This document shows positions 20,250 to 30,396 of a stretch of 64,000 nt of DNA, piece after piece. Below the pieces are notes generated by a model. That model was not told the DNA's origin, did not search any database, and saw only the letters and a list, made by a program, of their open reading frames with translations. How positions within the stretch are numbered: the first letter of the stretch is position 1; each line of letters begins with the position of its first letter. The translations under genes and the position numbers were made by a program. Origin of the DNA: Roseiarcus sp963775575 (GTDB taxonomy: Bacteria; Pseudomonadota; Alphaproteobacteria; Rhizobiales; Beijerinckiaceae); contig CAVZJG010000002.1 of NCBI GenBank assembly GCA_963775575.1, forward strand, positions 310,001 to 374,000, read 5' to 3'.

Positions 20250-20894
20250 GTGGCACAAAGCAAGAAAAGGTCGACACCCGAGAAGCGAACCTTAATTCTG
20301 TGGGCGCTGCTCGTGCGGGAGAATGCAGCCGCATTTCAGAACGAGTTGAAGCCCGAGCCCGAGAAGATCGATCGCGACGCGCTTCGTGATGAGGGCCTAA
20401 TCCTTGTCACGGAGGGGAAACGCCGGCGGATTTGGATTGAGGTAACAGACAAAGGATGGGCGTGGTCCGCGGACCATCTCGACGCCGATCTGCCGAAGGG
20501 CTCTCCCGCGGGAAGCGCTATCCTTCAGGCTTGGCTGACGCTGCTCAAGGCCTTCATGCAGGCGCGGGGCCTTGCTTTGGCGGACGTTCTCGGTCCGCAG
20601 CGACCGCTTGAGGCTCGGCCTCCCAACTACATCGCCTTGCGCCGGCGCATCCGCGAGGCCTATCTCGAACTCACCGGCGAGCGTTTCAATACGCGCGCGC
20701 GTCTGAGCGGCATCCGCGAGAAGCTGAAAGATATCGATCGCGCCACGCTCGACGACGCGCTCCGGCGGATGCAGCGTGAGCAGGAGGCGTCGCTGTATCA
20801 GCTCGATAACCGCGCCGAGATTACCGACGCCGATCGTGCGGCCGCGATTTACATCGGCCAGGAACCACGCCACATTCTTTGGATCGAGCGATAA
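20250..20894 (+). CDS. accessory-operon protein with winged-helix-like N-terminus
   Basis: About 214 aa. GTG at 20250 is chosen because GGAGAG lies 6 bp upstream; a TTG at 20244 overlaps the previous stop. Residues 1-70 (TPEKRTLILWALLVRENAAA, DRDALRDEGLILVTEGKRRR, IWIEVTDKGWAW) have the layout of a winged helix that ends in a beta wing. The middle (YIALRRRIREAYLELTGER, RARLSGIREKLKDIDRATLD) is helical. The stop overlaps the next ATG by one base, so expression with the ATPase is likely. I do not recognise a named family; it may be a specificity or regulatory subunit. Confidence 0.68.
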   Translation: MAQSKKRSTPEKRTLILWALLVRENAAAFQNELKPEPEKIDRDALRDEGLILVTEGKRRRIWIEVTDKGWAWSADHLDADLPKGSPAGSAILQAWLTLLKAFMQARGLALADVLGPQRPLEARPPNYIALRRRIREAYLELTGERFNTRARLSGIREKLKDIDRATLDDALRRMQREQEASLYQLDNRAEITDADRAAAIYIGQEPRHILWIER

Positions 20895-23800
20895 TGAACG
20901 AACTCGACGCCTTTCGGTCGGTTGATTTCGATTGGACGCGACAACTCAGAGGCATCTGGCGCGACCCGCCTTATCACGTGGCTTCGCTTCATCGGGAGCG
21001 GATTGACGACCTCGTCGACTATTTCACCAATAGGACACACGAGCCAGATCCTACCGACGAGCCCTTGGGCTGCGTGATCGTCGGCCCCGCGGGTTATGGA
21101 AAAACCCATCTCATCGGCGAGCTGCGCCGCCGCGTATGGGCGATGGAAGGTTGGTTTGTCCTTCTGGACTTCGTCGGCATCAAGGACTTCTGGTCGTCCG
21201 TCGCGCTTGGCTTCTTGAACTCTCTCCAAGTGCGGACGCCCGACGGCAAGACGCAGTATGATCGGCTCGTCGTCAAGCTCGCCTCGTTGCTTCATATTGA
21301 TAAGGAGATGATCGCGATTGCGCAACGGCGGCGCGGGCAGCCGCGCGAACTCGTCGCCTAACTCGCGCAGCTTTTTGTCCAATCCCTGTCGCACAAATAT
21401 TTTCAGGAGGCCATCGCGCATCGCGACGTCGTTACTGCGCTCATTCTCTTGATTTCAGAAGACCTCGATTGCCACAGCGTCGCCCACGCCTGGCTGCAAG
21501 GCATGAACCTTGATCCCACAGATGTGAGGCCGCTCGGCTTCCTCGGCGAAAACGAGCCGATCAAGGTGGTTCAAGGGCTGTCTTGGATCATGAGCCTCGT
21601 CGGTCCGACGTTGATCGCAATCGACCAGATCGATGCGATCGTGAGCGCAAGCAATTCCCTTGCCCGCGCCACGAGCGGCGGCGCGAAGCAAGAACAGGAA
21701 GAAGCGCAATCGATTGTCGACTCCCTCGCTCAAGGGTTGATGGACCTGCATGAAGAGAAACGCCGCGCCGTAACCGTGGTTTCATGTCTCGAAGCAACCT
21801 GGAAAGTTCTTCAGGACAAGACGACTGTGGCGGTGACCGATCGATACGGAAGCCCCGCAACTCTGCACGCGTTGCCCAGTCGCGACCTCGCCAAAGCGCT
21901 GGTGGCGGCGCGGCTGGACCAAGCCTACGCGTCATCGAGCTTCGCACCGCCTTATCCCTCATGGCCGTTCACCGAGGCGGCCTTCGACTCCGCGATTGGC
22001 TTCTCGCCGCGCCAGCTTCTCAAAGCCTGCGAGGAACATCGCCAGCTTTGCGTCGCCAAGGGAACGGTCACGTTGTGCGAAGCGTTCATGTCTACCAGGC
22101 CAATGCCACCAGAGCTGCGCCAGCCAAAGGCGGACGGGCTTGAGCAAACCTATGACGCCCAAGTGAAGGCTGCCGCAGTGGCCGGCTTTTTGGAGATCGA
22201 GGGCGAGGATCGGCTGCGCGAACTCCTCGATGCGGCGTTGAGGCTGTTCGAGAAGCATCTCGATCTCCCTGAGGATATCGATGTCGCCGTTCAACGCGAC
22301 CCCGACCAGAAGCGCCCATCGCTCCATGGCCGGCTCTCCTTCACCTTCCACAGCGAAGGCGACCGCGAGCAGCACTACTGTTTCCGCAGCCTCTTTCAGA
22401 CGAACGCCATCGCGTTCCAGGCGCGCCTCAAAGCCGCCATGACGGCGTCGGGGATCGACACTGCGCTCAGGTTCCGCCACCTGTTCATCCTGCGGCGCGG
22501 CGATCCGCCGAGCGGCCCGAGGACGAAGCTGCTGGTTGAGCAATTCGCGAAGGCCGGCGGCAAGTTCGTCGCGCCGTCGGATGAGGACTTGCGCGCCTTC
22601 GTGGCCTTGCGGGCGATGGCCGATCGGGACTTGCCGGGTTTCGAAGCCTGGCTGCGCACGCGCAAGCCACTGTTCGACACGGCGCTGTTCAAGGCGGCAG
22701 GCCTGTGTCCGCCGCCGTTCCTGTCCCCGCCGGCGCCGTCTTCGCCGAACGGGCGGCCGCGTGCGGCCGAGCCCGCGGCTCGCGACCAGGCTTCAACCGC
22801 AGGCGCTGGGCCGCAGCGCTTAGAGAAGCGCGCCGACCTAGCCCGGGACCGCGGGAGCGTTACGGCGCGGCGGCTCGACCTCGGACGGACCGCCGAAGCG
22901 ACGCCCGCGCATAGCGTAGCGGCGCCCGCTTCGCCGCGCGTGATCCCGATCGGCCGGCGCTTCGAGCGCGGCGCGCTGGGCGATCCCGTCGCGCTGGCGG
23001 CGGAGCTGCTGCCGCGCCACGTCGCGATCCTCGCCGGCACGGGCTCCGGCAAGACCGTATTTCTGCGCCGGATCGTCGAAGAGGCGGCGTTGCTCGACAT
23101 TCCCGCCATCGTGCTCGACGTCAACAACGACCTCTCGCGCCTCGGCGATCCCTGGCCGGCGCGCCCGGACGGTTTCAGCGACGAAGACGTGGCCAAGGCC
23201 GCGGCCTATCGCTCGCGAGCCGATGTGGTCATCTGGACCCCGGGGGTCGCCAGCGGCAATCCCGTCTCCTTGAATCTGCTGCCGGACTTTGCGGCGATCG
23301 GCGACAAGCGGGACGCCGAGACCGAGGACGAGCGCAGCCAGGCGGTCGAGATGGCGCGGGCGACGCTGACGCCTTATCTCGGCGGAGCGGGCCAGAAGGC
23401 CGATCTCAAGCGCGGGGTTCTCGCCGACGCGCTGCGGGCTTTCGCGAAAACGGGCGGCGGCGCGCTCGACGCGCTGATCGGCCTGTTGTCCGATCTGCCC
23501 GACGGCGTCAGCCAGATCGGCGATGCGCCGAAGCTCGCCGGGGACATCGCCAATCAGCTTCTCGCGGCGATCGCCACCAACCCCTTGCTCCAGTCGACCG
23601 GACCGAGCCTCGATCCGCGGCGTCTTTTCCACGGCAGTGACGGCAAGATCAGGATTTCGGTCATCAATCTCGCCGGGCTCGCGAGCGACGCCGCCCAGCA
23701 GTCCTTCGTCAATCAGCTCCAGATGACGCTGTTCACCTGGATCAAGCAGAACCCGAGCCCGGCCGGCCGACTCTACGTGCTCGACGAAGCGCAGAATTTC

Positions 23801-24178
23801 GCGCCTTCGCAAATGGGCACCGCATGCAAGGCCAGCACGCTGTCGCTGGTGGCGCAAGCACGCAAATTCGGGCTCGGCATGATCTTCGCCACCCAACTCC
23901 CGAAGGGGATCGACAACGCCATCGTATCGAATTGCACGACGCATGTTTACGGCCGAATGAGCGCGCCCGCGACCATTCAGGCGACACAGGAACTCATGGC
24001 CGCCAAAGGCGGCGCCGCCGAGGACATTGCGCGGTTGGCCAAGGGCGAGTTCTACTTTTCGACCGAGGGTTTCAGTCGCCCTGTGAAGGTCCATACGCCG
24101 CTGTGCCTGAGCTGGCACCCGTCCAATCCGCCGACGGCCGATGAGGTCGTCGAGAAAGCCCGTGCAAATCGCCAATAG
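20894..24178 (+). pseudogene. giant double ATPase (AAA plus HerA-like), interrupted by one in-frame stop
   Basis: The frame 20894-24178 encodes about 1094 codons, broken only by TAA at 21359-21361 (codon 156). Sequence on both sides is continuous in the same frame: upstream a Walker A GPAGYGKTH (about residue 65), downstream LAQLFVQSLSHKYFQEAIAH and the Walker B-like GPTLIAIDQIDAIV. From about residue 690 a second ATPase of the HerA/FtsK superfamily begins: IPIGRRFERGALGDP, Walker A AGTGSGKT (about 713), LDVNNDLSRLGDPW, Walker B LYVLDEAQNFAP (about 961), GLGMIFATQLPKGID, and a HerA-like end. A linker rich in Ala/Pro/Arg joins the two. HerA proteins pump DNA and partner nucleases. The downstream part could restart at 21449, but that would lack the first Walker A. 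Confidence 0.75.
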
Positions 24179-24491
24179 TTCTTCGCCGCCGCGTCGCGCC
24201 GCTTCGAGACCGTCGTTGCTCGCGTTCGCGTAGCGCTCTTAAGCGGATGGCGCCCCAACGGCGAGACCCGCAGAGCATCGCGCGGGACTTCGAGTGGCGG
24301 TGGAATTGCGAAGTTGGAGCGCCGCCGCCCTCAACCACCGGCTCCGTGATTTCTCGATGGCGGTCGCCGACCCGAAGCAAGACACGCCCGCTCTCGCCGC
24401 AACTTCGCAGCCCCGCAGGCCCGCCGCTCGAACTTGGCGTCCGCTTCCTGCCCAGTCGACTCCGGCCGTCGACGCGGTAAGCGCGGCGCTT
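24179..24491. repeat. partial dispersed-repeat copy downstream of the HerA operon
   Basis: No gene in these 313 bp. 24345-24410 (TTTCTCGATGGCGGTCGCCG, then CGCTCTCGCCGCAAC) repeats the block at 18795-18860 upstream of the operon and 25100-25165 beyond the CBS gene. Confidence 0.65.
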
Positions 24492-24932
24492 TCAGAGATG
24501 GCGCGCCGCGATGACGGCGTCGCGCAGAAAATTCACTTCGTCGCGCGATTCGCTGAGCCGCGCGGCGATCGCGTCGCGGATCGACAACACGCCGACCAGC
24601 TTGCCGCCCTCGACGACCGCCAGATGGCGAATGTGATATTCGTTCATCAGCTTCTCGGCGGCGGCCATGCTCTCCGCCGGCTCGCACGCAATGACCTCGC
24701 GCGTCATCAGGTCGCGCACGCGCCGGTCGCGAAAATGCGCGGCGTCCTTGGCGAACGCCCGCACCAGATCGCGTCCGGAGATGACGCCGACCAGCGCATC
24801 CCCGGCGCCGCAAACGGGCATGGCGCCGATGTTGTGGGCGCTCAACCGCGCCGCGACCGTCTCGACGGTGTCCTCCGGCGCGCAAACGACGGGCTTTTGG
24901 CGGCTCGCCGTGAGAAAATCGCCGACTCGCAT
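24492..24932 (-). CDS. CBS-domain protein
   Basis: 146 aa, two CBS motifs filling the protein. First: VGDFLTASRQKPVVCAPEDT through MPVCGAGDALVGVISGRDLV; second: RVRDLMTREVIACEPAESMA through HLAVVEGGKLVGVLSIRDAI. Stand-alone CBS pairs bind adenine nucleotides and sense energy state. The gene is monocistronic, with repeat-containing spacers on both sides. The partner it regulates cannot be read from the sequence. Confidence 0.88.
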   Translation of the reverse strand: MRVGDFLTASRQKPVVCAPEDTVETVAARLSAHNIGAMPVCGAGDALVGVISGRDLVRAFAKDAAHFRDRRVRDLMTREVIACEPAESMAAAEKLMNEYHIRHLAVVEGGKLVGVLSIRDAIAARLSESRDEVNFLRDAVIAARHL

Positions 24933-25099
24933 AGCTCTCCCCCTGTTCTCTCGCCGCCTTCGGCGGGCCTATTTTGGCCCTTTGCCCGGGTGGCGGCGCC
25001 GTCCGCTTTCGCCGCGAAATCCGGCTTGGAAAAACCGGTCTGCTGGTGACGACCAAGGCGCGTTGCGGCGCCAATGCGCTCGACGACCGACCCGGCGAT

Positions 25100-25200
25100 C
25101 GCCGCATGGCGGTCGCCGAGCCGGAACACGATCGGCGCGCTCTCGCCGCAACGCCGCGCTCCCCGGCCGCCGCCATTCGCCGTCGACCTCCTGGAAGATA
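25100..25200. repeat. partial copy of the palindromic intergenic element
   Basis: GCGGTCGCCGAGCCGGAACA, CGCTCTCGCCGCAACGCCGC, GCTCCCCGGCCGCCGCCATT and CGCCGTCGACCTCCTGG repeat the left side of the element at 18785-18895. The inverted right arm is missing here. Part of a 288-bp spacer between the CBS and DUF779 genes. Confidence 0.7.
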
Positions 25201-25220
25201 CGCTTTTCCGAAAGCGGAAG

Positions 25221-25637
25221 CTATGGGCGCGGCGGCGCGGTCCCGTATTCCCTCCCACTATTTCCTGTGTTCCCTATTTTCGCCGCATCGAGCTCCGCGG
25301 CTTTCGCCTCGGTGAAGAGACGGGATCGGACGATGAAGCGGACCCCTTCGGCCGCTTCCAGAGAGAAGCTGTCGCCGCCGCCGGCGACGACGTCGATCGT
25401 CAATTGGCAGTGAGACCCGTATTCGAACTGCGCGGGAGCGACGTAGAACGGACATCCGTCGATGACCCCGAGCAGCGCCTCCCGCGGTCCGACCCGAAAG
25501 TCGCTCTGGCGAAAGCACATCGGCGCGCTTCCCTCGCAGCATCCGCCGGAAAGATGAAAGATCACGGGGCCGAAGGCGCCGCGCACGCGCTGGGCGAGCG
25601 CGAGCGCCTGCGCCGTGAAGATCACACGGTCGGGCAT
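25221..25637 (-). CDS. DUF779 domain protein
   Basis: 138 aa. The family core is clear: FHLSGGCCEGSAPMCFRQSD (about residues 27-46, with the paired Cys), VGPREALLGVIDGCPFYV, and FEYGSHCQLTIDVVAGGGDS, then FSLEAAEGVRFIVRSRLF. DUF779 proteins are small and of unknown function, and often sit beside alcohol or aldehyde dehydrogenases; no such neighbour is present here. The last 20 residues (after EAKAAELDAAKI) look poorly conserved. Confidence 0.82.
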   Translation of the reverse strand: MPDRVIFTAQALALAQRVRGAFGPVIFHLSGGCCEGSAPMCFRQSDFRVGPREALLGVIDGCPFYVAPAQFEYGSHCQLTIDVVAGGGDSFSLEAAEGVRFIVRSRLFTEAKAAELDAAKIGNTGNSGREYGTAPPRP

Positions 25638-26005
25638 GCTGAAGACCTGTCAATCGCAGTGACTGCGGGCGATACGGCGGCCGCTCGCGCCGCATGCCGG
25701 ATCGCGTTTTTGTCGCGACGGAGCGAAAACGCTCTCGCCGCAGCGCCGCTCTCCCCGGCCGCTGATTCGAGCCTGCGGCGGGGGCGAGCGGCGAATGGAA
25801 AGGCCCGCCACGGGGAAATCTGCAGGGAAGCGCCGGCGGGGAAGAGGGGCGGCGCGCCGTAGGCAGTAGCCTGTCACCGGAAAATCGGCGGCCGAGGCGC
25901 GGCGGGAGCGGGCGGGCGACGAAGCCGCCGCGGCCCCCATGCGCTTTCTCCTCGCATCAGCGCGGTTTTCGGGTATAGTGCGGCGACTTTGCCGGAGCCG
26001 TTTCC
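25638..26005. other. spacer with a degenerate repeat fragment
   Basis: No gene supported. 25717-25775 (AAACGCTCTCGCCGCAGCGC, CGCTCTCCCCGGCCGC) is a weaker copy of the element at 18785 and 25100. A single GTAGGCAGTAG pair occurs at 25860. The promoter of lptM-lysA should lie near 25960-26000 (TATAGT at 25974). Confidence 0.45.
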
Positions 26006-26257
26006 GTGACCCTAGCCTCACCGCCAATTCCCGCCCGACGCGTCGTCGCGCTGTTGCTGGCCCTCGGCGTGGCGTTCGGCGCCTCGAGCTGCGGGCGTCG
26101 CGGCCCGCTCGAGCCGCCTCCCAATGCGAGCGCCCTCGCCCCTACCCCCGCCGCTACGCCCAAGCCGGCCGACGATCCCCTGGCGGCCATGACGCACCAC
26201 AACAACCCGCCGATCACGCCGCCCAAGACGCCCTTCGCGCTCGATCCGCTGTTGTAA
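26006..26257 (+). CDS. lptM: small lipoprotein, LptM-like (LPS translocon maturation)
   Basis: 83 aa starting at GTG. A signal peptide (ARRVVALLLALGVAFGASSC) ends in a lipobox with the modified Cys at about residue 30, followed by GRRGPLEPPP, the conserved N-terminal motif of YifL/LptM proteins, and a Pro/Ala-rich tail. LptM stabilises the LptDE translocon in the outer membrane. A position just before lysA (13 bp) is usual in alphaproteobacteria. Confidence 0.82.
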   Translation: MTLASPPIPARRVVALLLALGVAFGASSCGRRGPLEPPPNASALAPTPAATPKPADDPLAAMTHHNNPPITPPKTPFALDPLL

Positions 26258-26270
26258 GGCGCGCGCGGCG

Positions 26271-27539
26271 ATGCGCGATTTCGTCTATCGCGGCGGCGCG
26301 CTCTACGCCGAGGACGTCGCTCTCAAGCGCATCGCCGGCGAAGTGGGGACCCCGTTCTACTGCTACTCCAGCGCCGCCATCGAGCGGCGTTTTCGCGTCT
26401 TCAGCGCCGCGTTCGCCGATTGCGACGCCCTGGTCTGCTATGCGGTGAAGGCCAATTCCAACCAGGCGGTGCTCACGACCCTGGCGCGCCTGGGCGCTGG
26501 GATGGACGTCGTCTCGGAGGGCGAATTGCGGCGCGCGCGCGCCGCCGGCGCGCCCGCGGAAAAAATCGTATTTTCCGGCGTCGGCAAGACCCGCGCCGAA
26601 ATGGCCTTGGCGCTCGACGAGGACATCCTCTGCTTCAACGTCGAATCCGAGCCCGAGCTCGAGGCGCTCTCCGAGGTCGCCACGGCGCGCGGTCGAACCG
26701 CGCGGGTCGCGATTCGCATCAATCCGGACGTCGACGCGCGCACCCACGCGAAAATCGCCACCGGGCGATCGGAAAACAAGTTCGGCGTGCCCATTTCCCG
26801 CGCGCGCGCCATCTACGCCCGCGCGCGCGCCCTGCCCGGCCTCGCCGTCACCGGCGTCGACATGCATATCGGCTCGCAGATCACCGACATGCGGCCGTTC
26901 GACGACGCCTTCGCGCTGCTCGCCGACTTCGTGCGCGAGCTGCGCGCCGACGGTCATCGAATCGACCATGTCGATCTCGGCGGCGGCCTCGGCGTCCCCT
27001 ATCGCTTCGACAACGATCCGCCGCCGCGCCCCGAGCGTTACGCCGAAATCGTCGCGCGCCGCACCCGCGGCCTCGGCTGCCGAATCGTTCTCGAACCGGG
27101 GCGGCTCATCGTCGGCGGCGCCGGCGTGCTGGTGACCTCGGTCATCTACGTCAAACAAGGCGAGGGCAAGAATTTCGTGGTCGTCGACGCGGCGATGAAC
27201 GACCTCATCCGCCCGACGCTCTACGACGCCTATCACGAATGCCTGCCGCTCGCCGAGCCGCCGGCCGACGCCCCGCGGCTGCGCGCCGACATCGTCGGCC
27301 CGGTCTGCGAAAGCGGCGACTTTCTCGCCCTCGATCGCGAAATGGCGGCAGTCAAGGCGGGCGACTATCTCGCGGTGATGACCGCCGGCGCCTACGGCGC
27401 GGTGCAGGCGGGAACCTACAATACCCGTCTTCTCGCGCCCGAGACGCTGGTCAAGGGCGGCGAGTACGCGCTGGTGCGCCCCCGGCCGAGCTACGACGAC
27501 TTGATCGGCCTGGACAAAATTCCGCCGTGGTTGAGGTGA
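26271..27539 (+). CDS. lysA: diaminopimelate decarboxylase
   Basis: 422 aa PLP enzyme catalysing the last step of lysine synthesis (meso-DAP to lysine). Fold-type III marks: VCYAVKANSNQAVL with the PLP lysine (about residue 60), HIGSQITDMRPF, LGGGLGVPYRFDND, EPGRLIVGGAGVLVT, and the active-site GPVCESGDFLALDR (about residue 345). C-terminal TAGAYGAVQAGTYNTR is typical. The start follows lptM by 13 bp. TIGR02302 lies downstream in the same direction. Confidence 0.95.
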   Translation: MRDFVYRGGALYAEDVALKRIAGEVGTPFYCYSSAAIERRFRVFSAAFADCDALVCYAVKANSNQAVLTTLARLGAGMDVVSEGELRRARAAGAPAEKIVFSGVGKTRAEMALALDEDILCFNVESEPELEALSEVATARGRTARVAIRINPDVDARTHAKIATGRSENKFGVPISRARAIYARARALPGLAVTGVDMHIGSQITDMRPFDDAFALLADFVRELRADGHRIDHVDLGGGLGVPYRFDNDPPPRPERYAEIVARRTRGLGCRIVLEPGRLIVGGAGVLVTSVIYVKQGEGKNFVVVDAAMNDLIRPTLYDAYHECLPLAEPPADAPRLRADIVGPVCESGDFLALDREMAAVKAGDYLAVMTAGAYGAVQAGTYNTRLLAPETLVKGGEYALVRPRPSYDDLIGLDKIPPWLR

Positions 27540-27590
27540 GGGTGAGGCGTCGCTTCCCGGCCGCATGAAGCGCCGTCGAGGAGAGACGCA

Positions 27591-30137
27591 TTGGATTCGG
27601 GCGAAGCCCAGGACGAGGTTCGGCGCGACGCGTCGCAGAACGCCGGCGGCCCGCTCGAGGCTTTGGCGCGGCGGGCCGAGGCGGTCCTCGTCTTCGAGCG
27701 GATTTGGCCGCCGCTCGCCTGGGCCGGCGCGCTTGTGGCGCTTTTTCTCGCCGTCTCGTGGTTCGGCCTGTGGTTCGCTGCGCCGCGCGCGGGCCGCATC
27801 GCCGGCCTGGCGCTGTTCGCCGCGCTCCTTGCCGCCGCGCTCGCCCCGCTGGCGCGCCTGAAGCGGCCGACGCGGCAGGAAGCGCTTGCCCGTCTCGACC
27901 GCGATGCGTCGACGCCGCATCGGCCGGCCGCCTCTTTGGCCGATCGGCTCGCCATGGCCGGCGACGACCCGACGACCGGCGCGCTGTGGCGCCTCCACCG
28001 GCGCCGCCTCGCCCGGCAGGTCGCGCGCATCGCCCCCGCTTTCCCCTCGCCGCGCATGGCGCTGCGCGATCCGCGCGCGCTGCGTTTCGCCGCTCTCCTG
28101 CTCGCGCTCGCCGCGGCGATCGTCGCCGGCCCCGAGCGCCATGCGCGCGTCGCGGCGGCGTTCGACTGGCGCGGCGGCTCGGCCGCGGCGGCGGCTCAGC
28201 GCCTCGACGCCTGGATCGATCCGCCCGCCTACACCGGCAAGCCGCCGATCCTGCTCGACGTCTCGCCTCAGGCGGGCCCGGCGCAAAAACTCGTCGCGCC
28301 GGAAGGCTCGATCCTGGTCGTGCGCGCCGAGGCGAGCGCGATCGAAGCCCACGTCGAGGGCGCGCTGACGCCGCTCGCGGGCGACCAGAAGGCGAGCGGG
28401 GCAGGCGCGCCGATCGAGCGCCGCTGGACCCTCCGCGGCGACGGCGCGCTGACGCTCACGCGCTACGGATCGCCGTTCGCCGCCTTCGCCATCGCCGCGA
28501 TCGCGGCGGGCGAGCCGACGATCACGCTGATCGATCCGCCCCGCGCCAATCTCAGCGGCTCGCTGACGCTCCATTACGCGCTCGCCGATCGCTACGGCGT
28601 CGCGAGCGCCGAGGCGGAATTCTCCAAGCCGCGCGGCGACGGCGCCGCCGCGCCGCCGCGCGCGCTGATCGAAGCGCCGAAGCCGGCGTTGCAATTGCCG
28701 AGCGCCGCAAACGGCGTCGGCGAAGCGACGACGACCAGCGATCTCTCCGAGCACCCGTGGGCCGGCGCCGAGGTCGCGATGACGCTGAAGGCGACCGGCC
28801 TCTCGGGCGCGGTCGGATCGAGCGCGCCGATTGCGATTTCGCTGCCTCAACGCGATTTCCATAACCCCATCGCGCGCGCGCTGGTCGAGCAGCGTCGCGG
28901 CCTGATCCTCGATCCCGACCACGATCGCCCGCGCCTCGCCGCGGCGATCGCGGCGCTGCTGATCGCGCCGGACGTTTTCGCCACGCCGGCCGGCGCCTAC
29001 CTCGGCTTGCGCGCGGCGCAATCGCGCCTCGCGGCGGCGCGCGGCGACGCCGATCTCGTCGCGGTCGCCGATCTTCTCTGGGCGATGGCGGTCCAAATCG
29101 AAGACGGCGATGCCTCTGAGGCGCAGCGCGATCTCAGGGCCGCCGAGGACAAGCTGCGCGAGGCGCTGCAGCGCGGCGCCGGCGACGAAGAGATTCGCGA
29201 GCTGACCAAGGAATTGCGCGACGCCGCCGAGCGCTACATGCGCGACCTCGCGAGCCAGGCGCCGAACGTCGACTCCGAGGCGACGCCGATGGAGGAACAA
29301 GACCTCGAGAGCCTGCTCGACCGCTTCGCGGACGCGGCGCGCAACGGCGCGCGCGAGGACGTCGAGGCGATGCTCGATCGCCTGCAGAACATGTTCGAGA
29401 ACATGCGCAGCGCGCGCCAGGCCGAGGCCGACCCGGCGATGCGCGAAATGCGCAAGCAACTCGGCGAACTCGAAAAGCTGCTGCGCGATCAACAGGCGCT
29501 CCGCGACGAAACCTTCCGCCGCGATCAGCGCGAGCGCCTGCGCCGCGACTCGGGCGAGGATGGCGCCGCGCCGCAGGCGAACGAGGGCGAACGGGCGGGC
29601 GAGCCGACGCTGGAACAGCGCCAACGCGCGCTGCGCGAGCGCCTCGCCGAAATGCAGCGGCGGCTCAAGAGCCTCGGGCTGAAGGGCGAAAAAGGCTTCG
29701 ACGAGGCCGAAGGCGACATGAAGGAGGCCGAAGGCGATCTCGAGGCCGACGGCGAGGCGCTCGAAAACACGCCGAACGAGGACGGCCCGCCGGACGAGAT
29801 GGGCGACACCGGCAAGGGTCGGGCGGTCGAAGCGCAGGGCCGCGCGCTGCAGGCGCTGCGCGAGGGGGCGCAGGGCCTGCAACGCCAGATGCAAGGCGAC
29901 GGGCAGGGCGGATTCACGGCGACCCGCCGGCGTCCCGGCGAATTCGGGCAGGGGCGCGACCCGTTGGGGCGCGAGCGCGGCGACGGACGCGGCGCGATGG
30001 AAGGCTCGCTCCACGGCGGCGCCGACGTCGCCGAACGCGCGCGCCGCGTCTTACAAGAACTGCGCCGCCGCCTCGCCGACCCCAACCGCCCGGGCGACGA
30101 GCGCGACTATCTCGAACGGCTGCTGAAGCGGGATTGA
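27591..30137 (+). CDS. TIGR02302 family (DUF4175) membrane protein
   Basis: 848 aa. Start TTG at 27591 is preceded by GGAGAG with good spacing; no ATG lies nearby. Two close transmembrane segments (about residues 38-85: WAGALVALFLAVSWFGLWF and IAGLALFAALLAAALAPLA) are followed by a third hydrophobic stretch at about 155-175. The rest is periplasmic or cytoplasmic helical sequence with long Glu/Arg-rich coiled coil (about 500-760) and the conserved end RVLQELRRRLADPNRPGDER. Function unknown; family restricted to Alphaproteobacteria and commonly downstream of lysA. Confidence 0.88.
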   Translation: MDSGEAQDEVRRDASQNAGGPLEALARRAEAVLVFERIWPPLAWAGALVALFLAVSWFGLWFAAPRAGRIAGLALFAALLAAALAPLARLKRPTRQEALARLDRDASTPHRPAASLADRLAMAGDDPTTGALWRLHRRRLARQVARIAPAFPSPRMALRDPRALRFAALLLALAAAIVAGPERHARVAAAFDWRGGSAAAAAQRLDAWIDPPAYTGKPPILLDVSPQAGPAQKLVAPEGSILVVRAEASAIEAHVEGALTPLAGDQKASGAGAPIERRWTLRGDGALTLTRYGSPFAAFAIAAIAAGEPTITLIDPPRANLSGSLTLHYALADRYGVASAEAEFSKPRGDGAAAPPRALIEAPKPALQLPSAANGVGEATTTSDLSEHPWAGAEVAMTLKATGLSGAVGSSAPIAISLPQRDFHNPIARALVEQRRGLILDPDHDRPRLAAAIAALLIAPDVFATPAGAYLGLRAAQSRLAAARGDADLVAVADLLWAMAVQIEDGDASEAQRDLRAAEDKLREALQRGAGDEEIRELTKELRDAAERYMRDLASQAPNVDSEATPMEEQDLESLLDRFADAARNGAREDVEAMLDRLQNMFENMRSARQAEADPAMREMRKQLGELEKLLRDQQALRDETFRRDQRERLRRDSGEDGAAPQANEGERAGEPTLEQRQRALRERLAEMQRRLKSLGLKGEKGFDEAEGDMKEAEGDLEADGEALENTPNEDGPPDEMGDTGKGRAVEAQGRALQALREGAQGLQRQMQGDGQGGFTATRRRPGEFGQGRDPLGRERGDGRGAMEGSLHGGADVAERARRVLQELRRRLADPNRPGDERDYLERLLKRD

Positions 30138-30396
30138 TGCCAGGGCTCAGAATTGATGACTCGTCATGCCCGGTCTTGTGCCGGGCATCCACGCCGTCAC
30201 GCAGCCGCTTCGCCGGACGAAATGCCGCGCTTTATCAGCCCCTTGCTGATGGGTGGAAGCAGCCTCACCGCGTGGATGCCCGGCACAAGGCCGGGCATGA
30301 CGGCGGTTGGAAGTGCTCGGAGTTGGTATGAGCCGCCCGGCGGCGCGAACGGCCGTTTGGCGGCAGAGGCGGACAGTCGCAAGCCCAGCGTTCGGC
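30138..30396. repeat. inverted-repeat element of the CCGGGCATCCACGC type
   Basis: GTCATGCCCGGTCTTGTGCC (from 30165) and GGCACAAGGCCGGGCATGAC (to about 30302) are inverted copies about 100 bp apart, extended by GGGCATCCACGC / GCGTGGATGCCC. This is the common rhizobial intergenic palindrome. No gene in the spacer. Confidence 0.7.

Noticed and set aside
26214..30014. 1266-codon minus-strand open frame
   Set aside because: Runs antisense through lysA and TIGR02302, which carry clear family motifs; composition is Arg/Ala low complexity.
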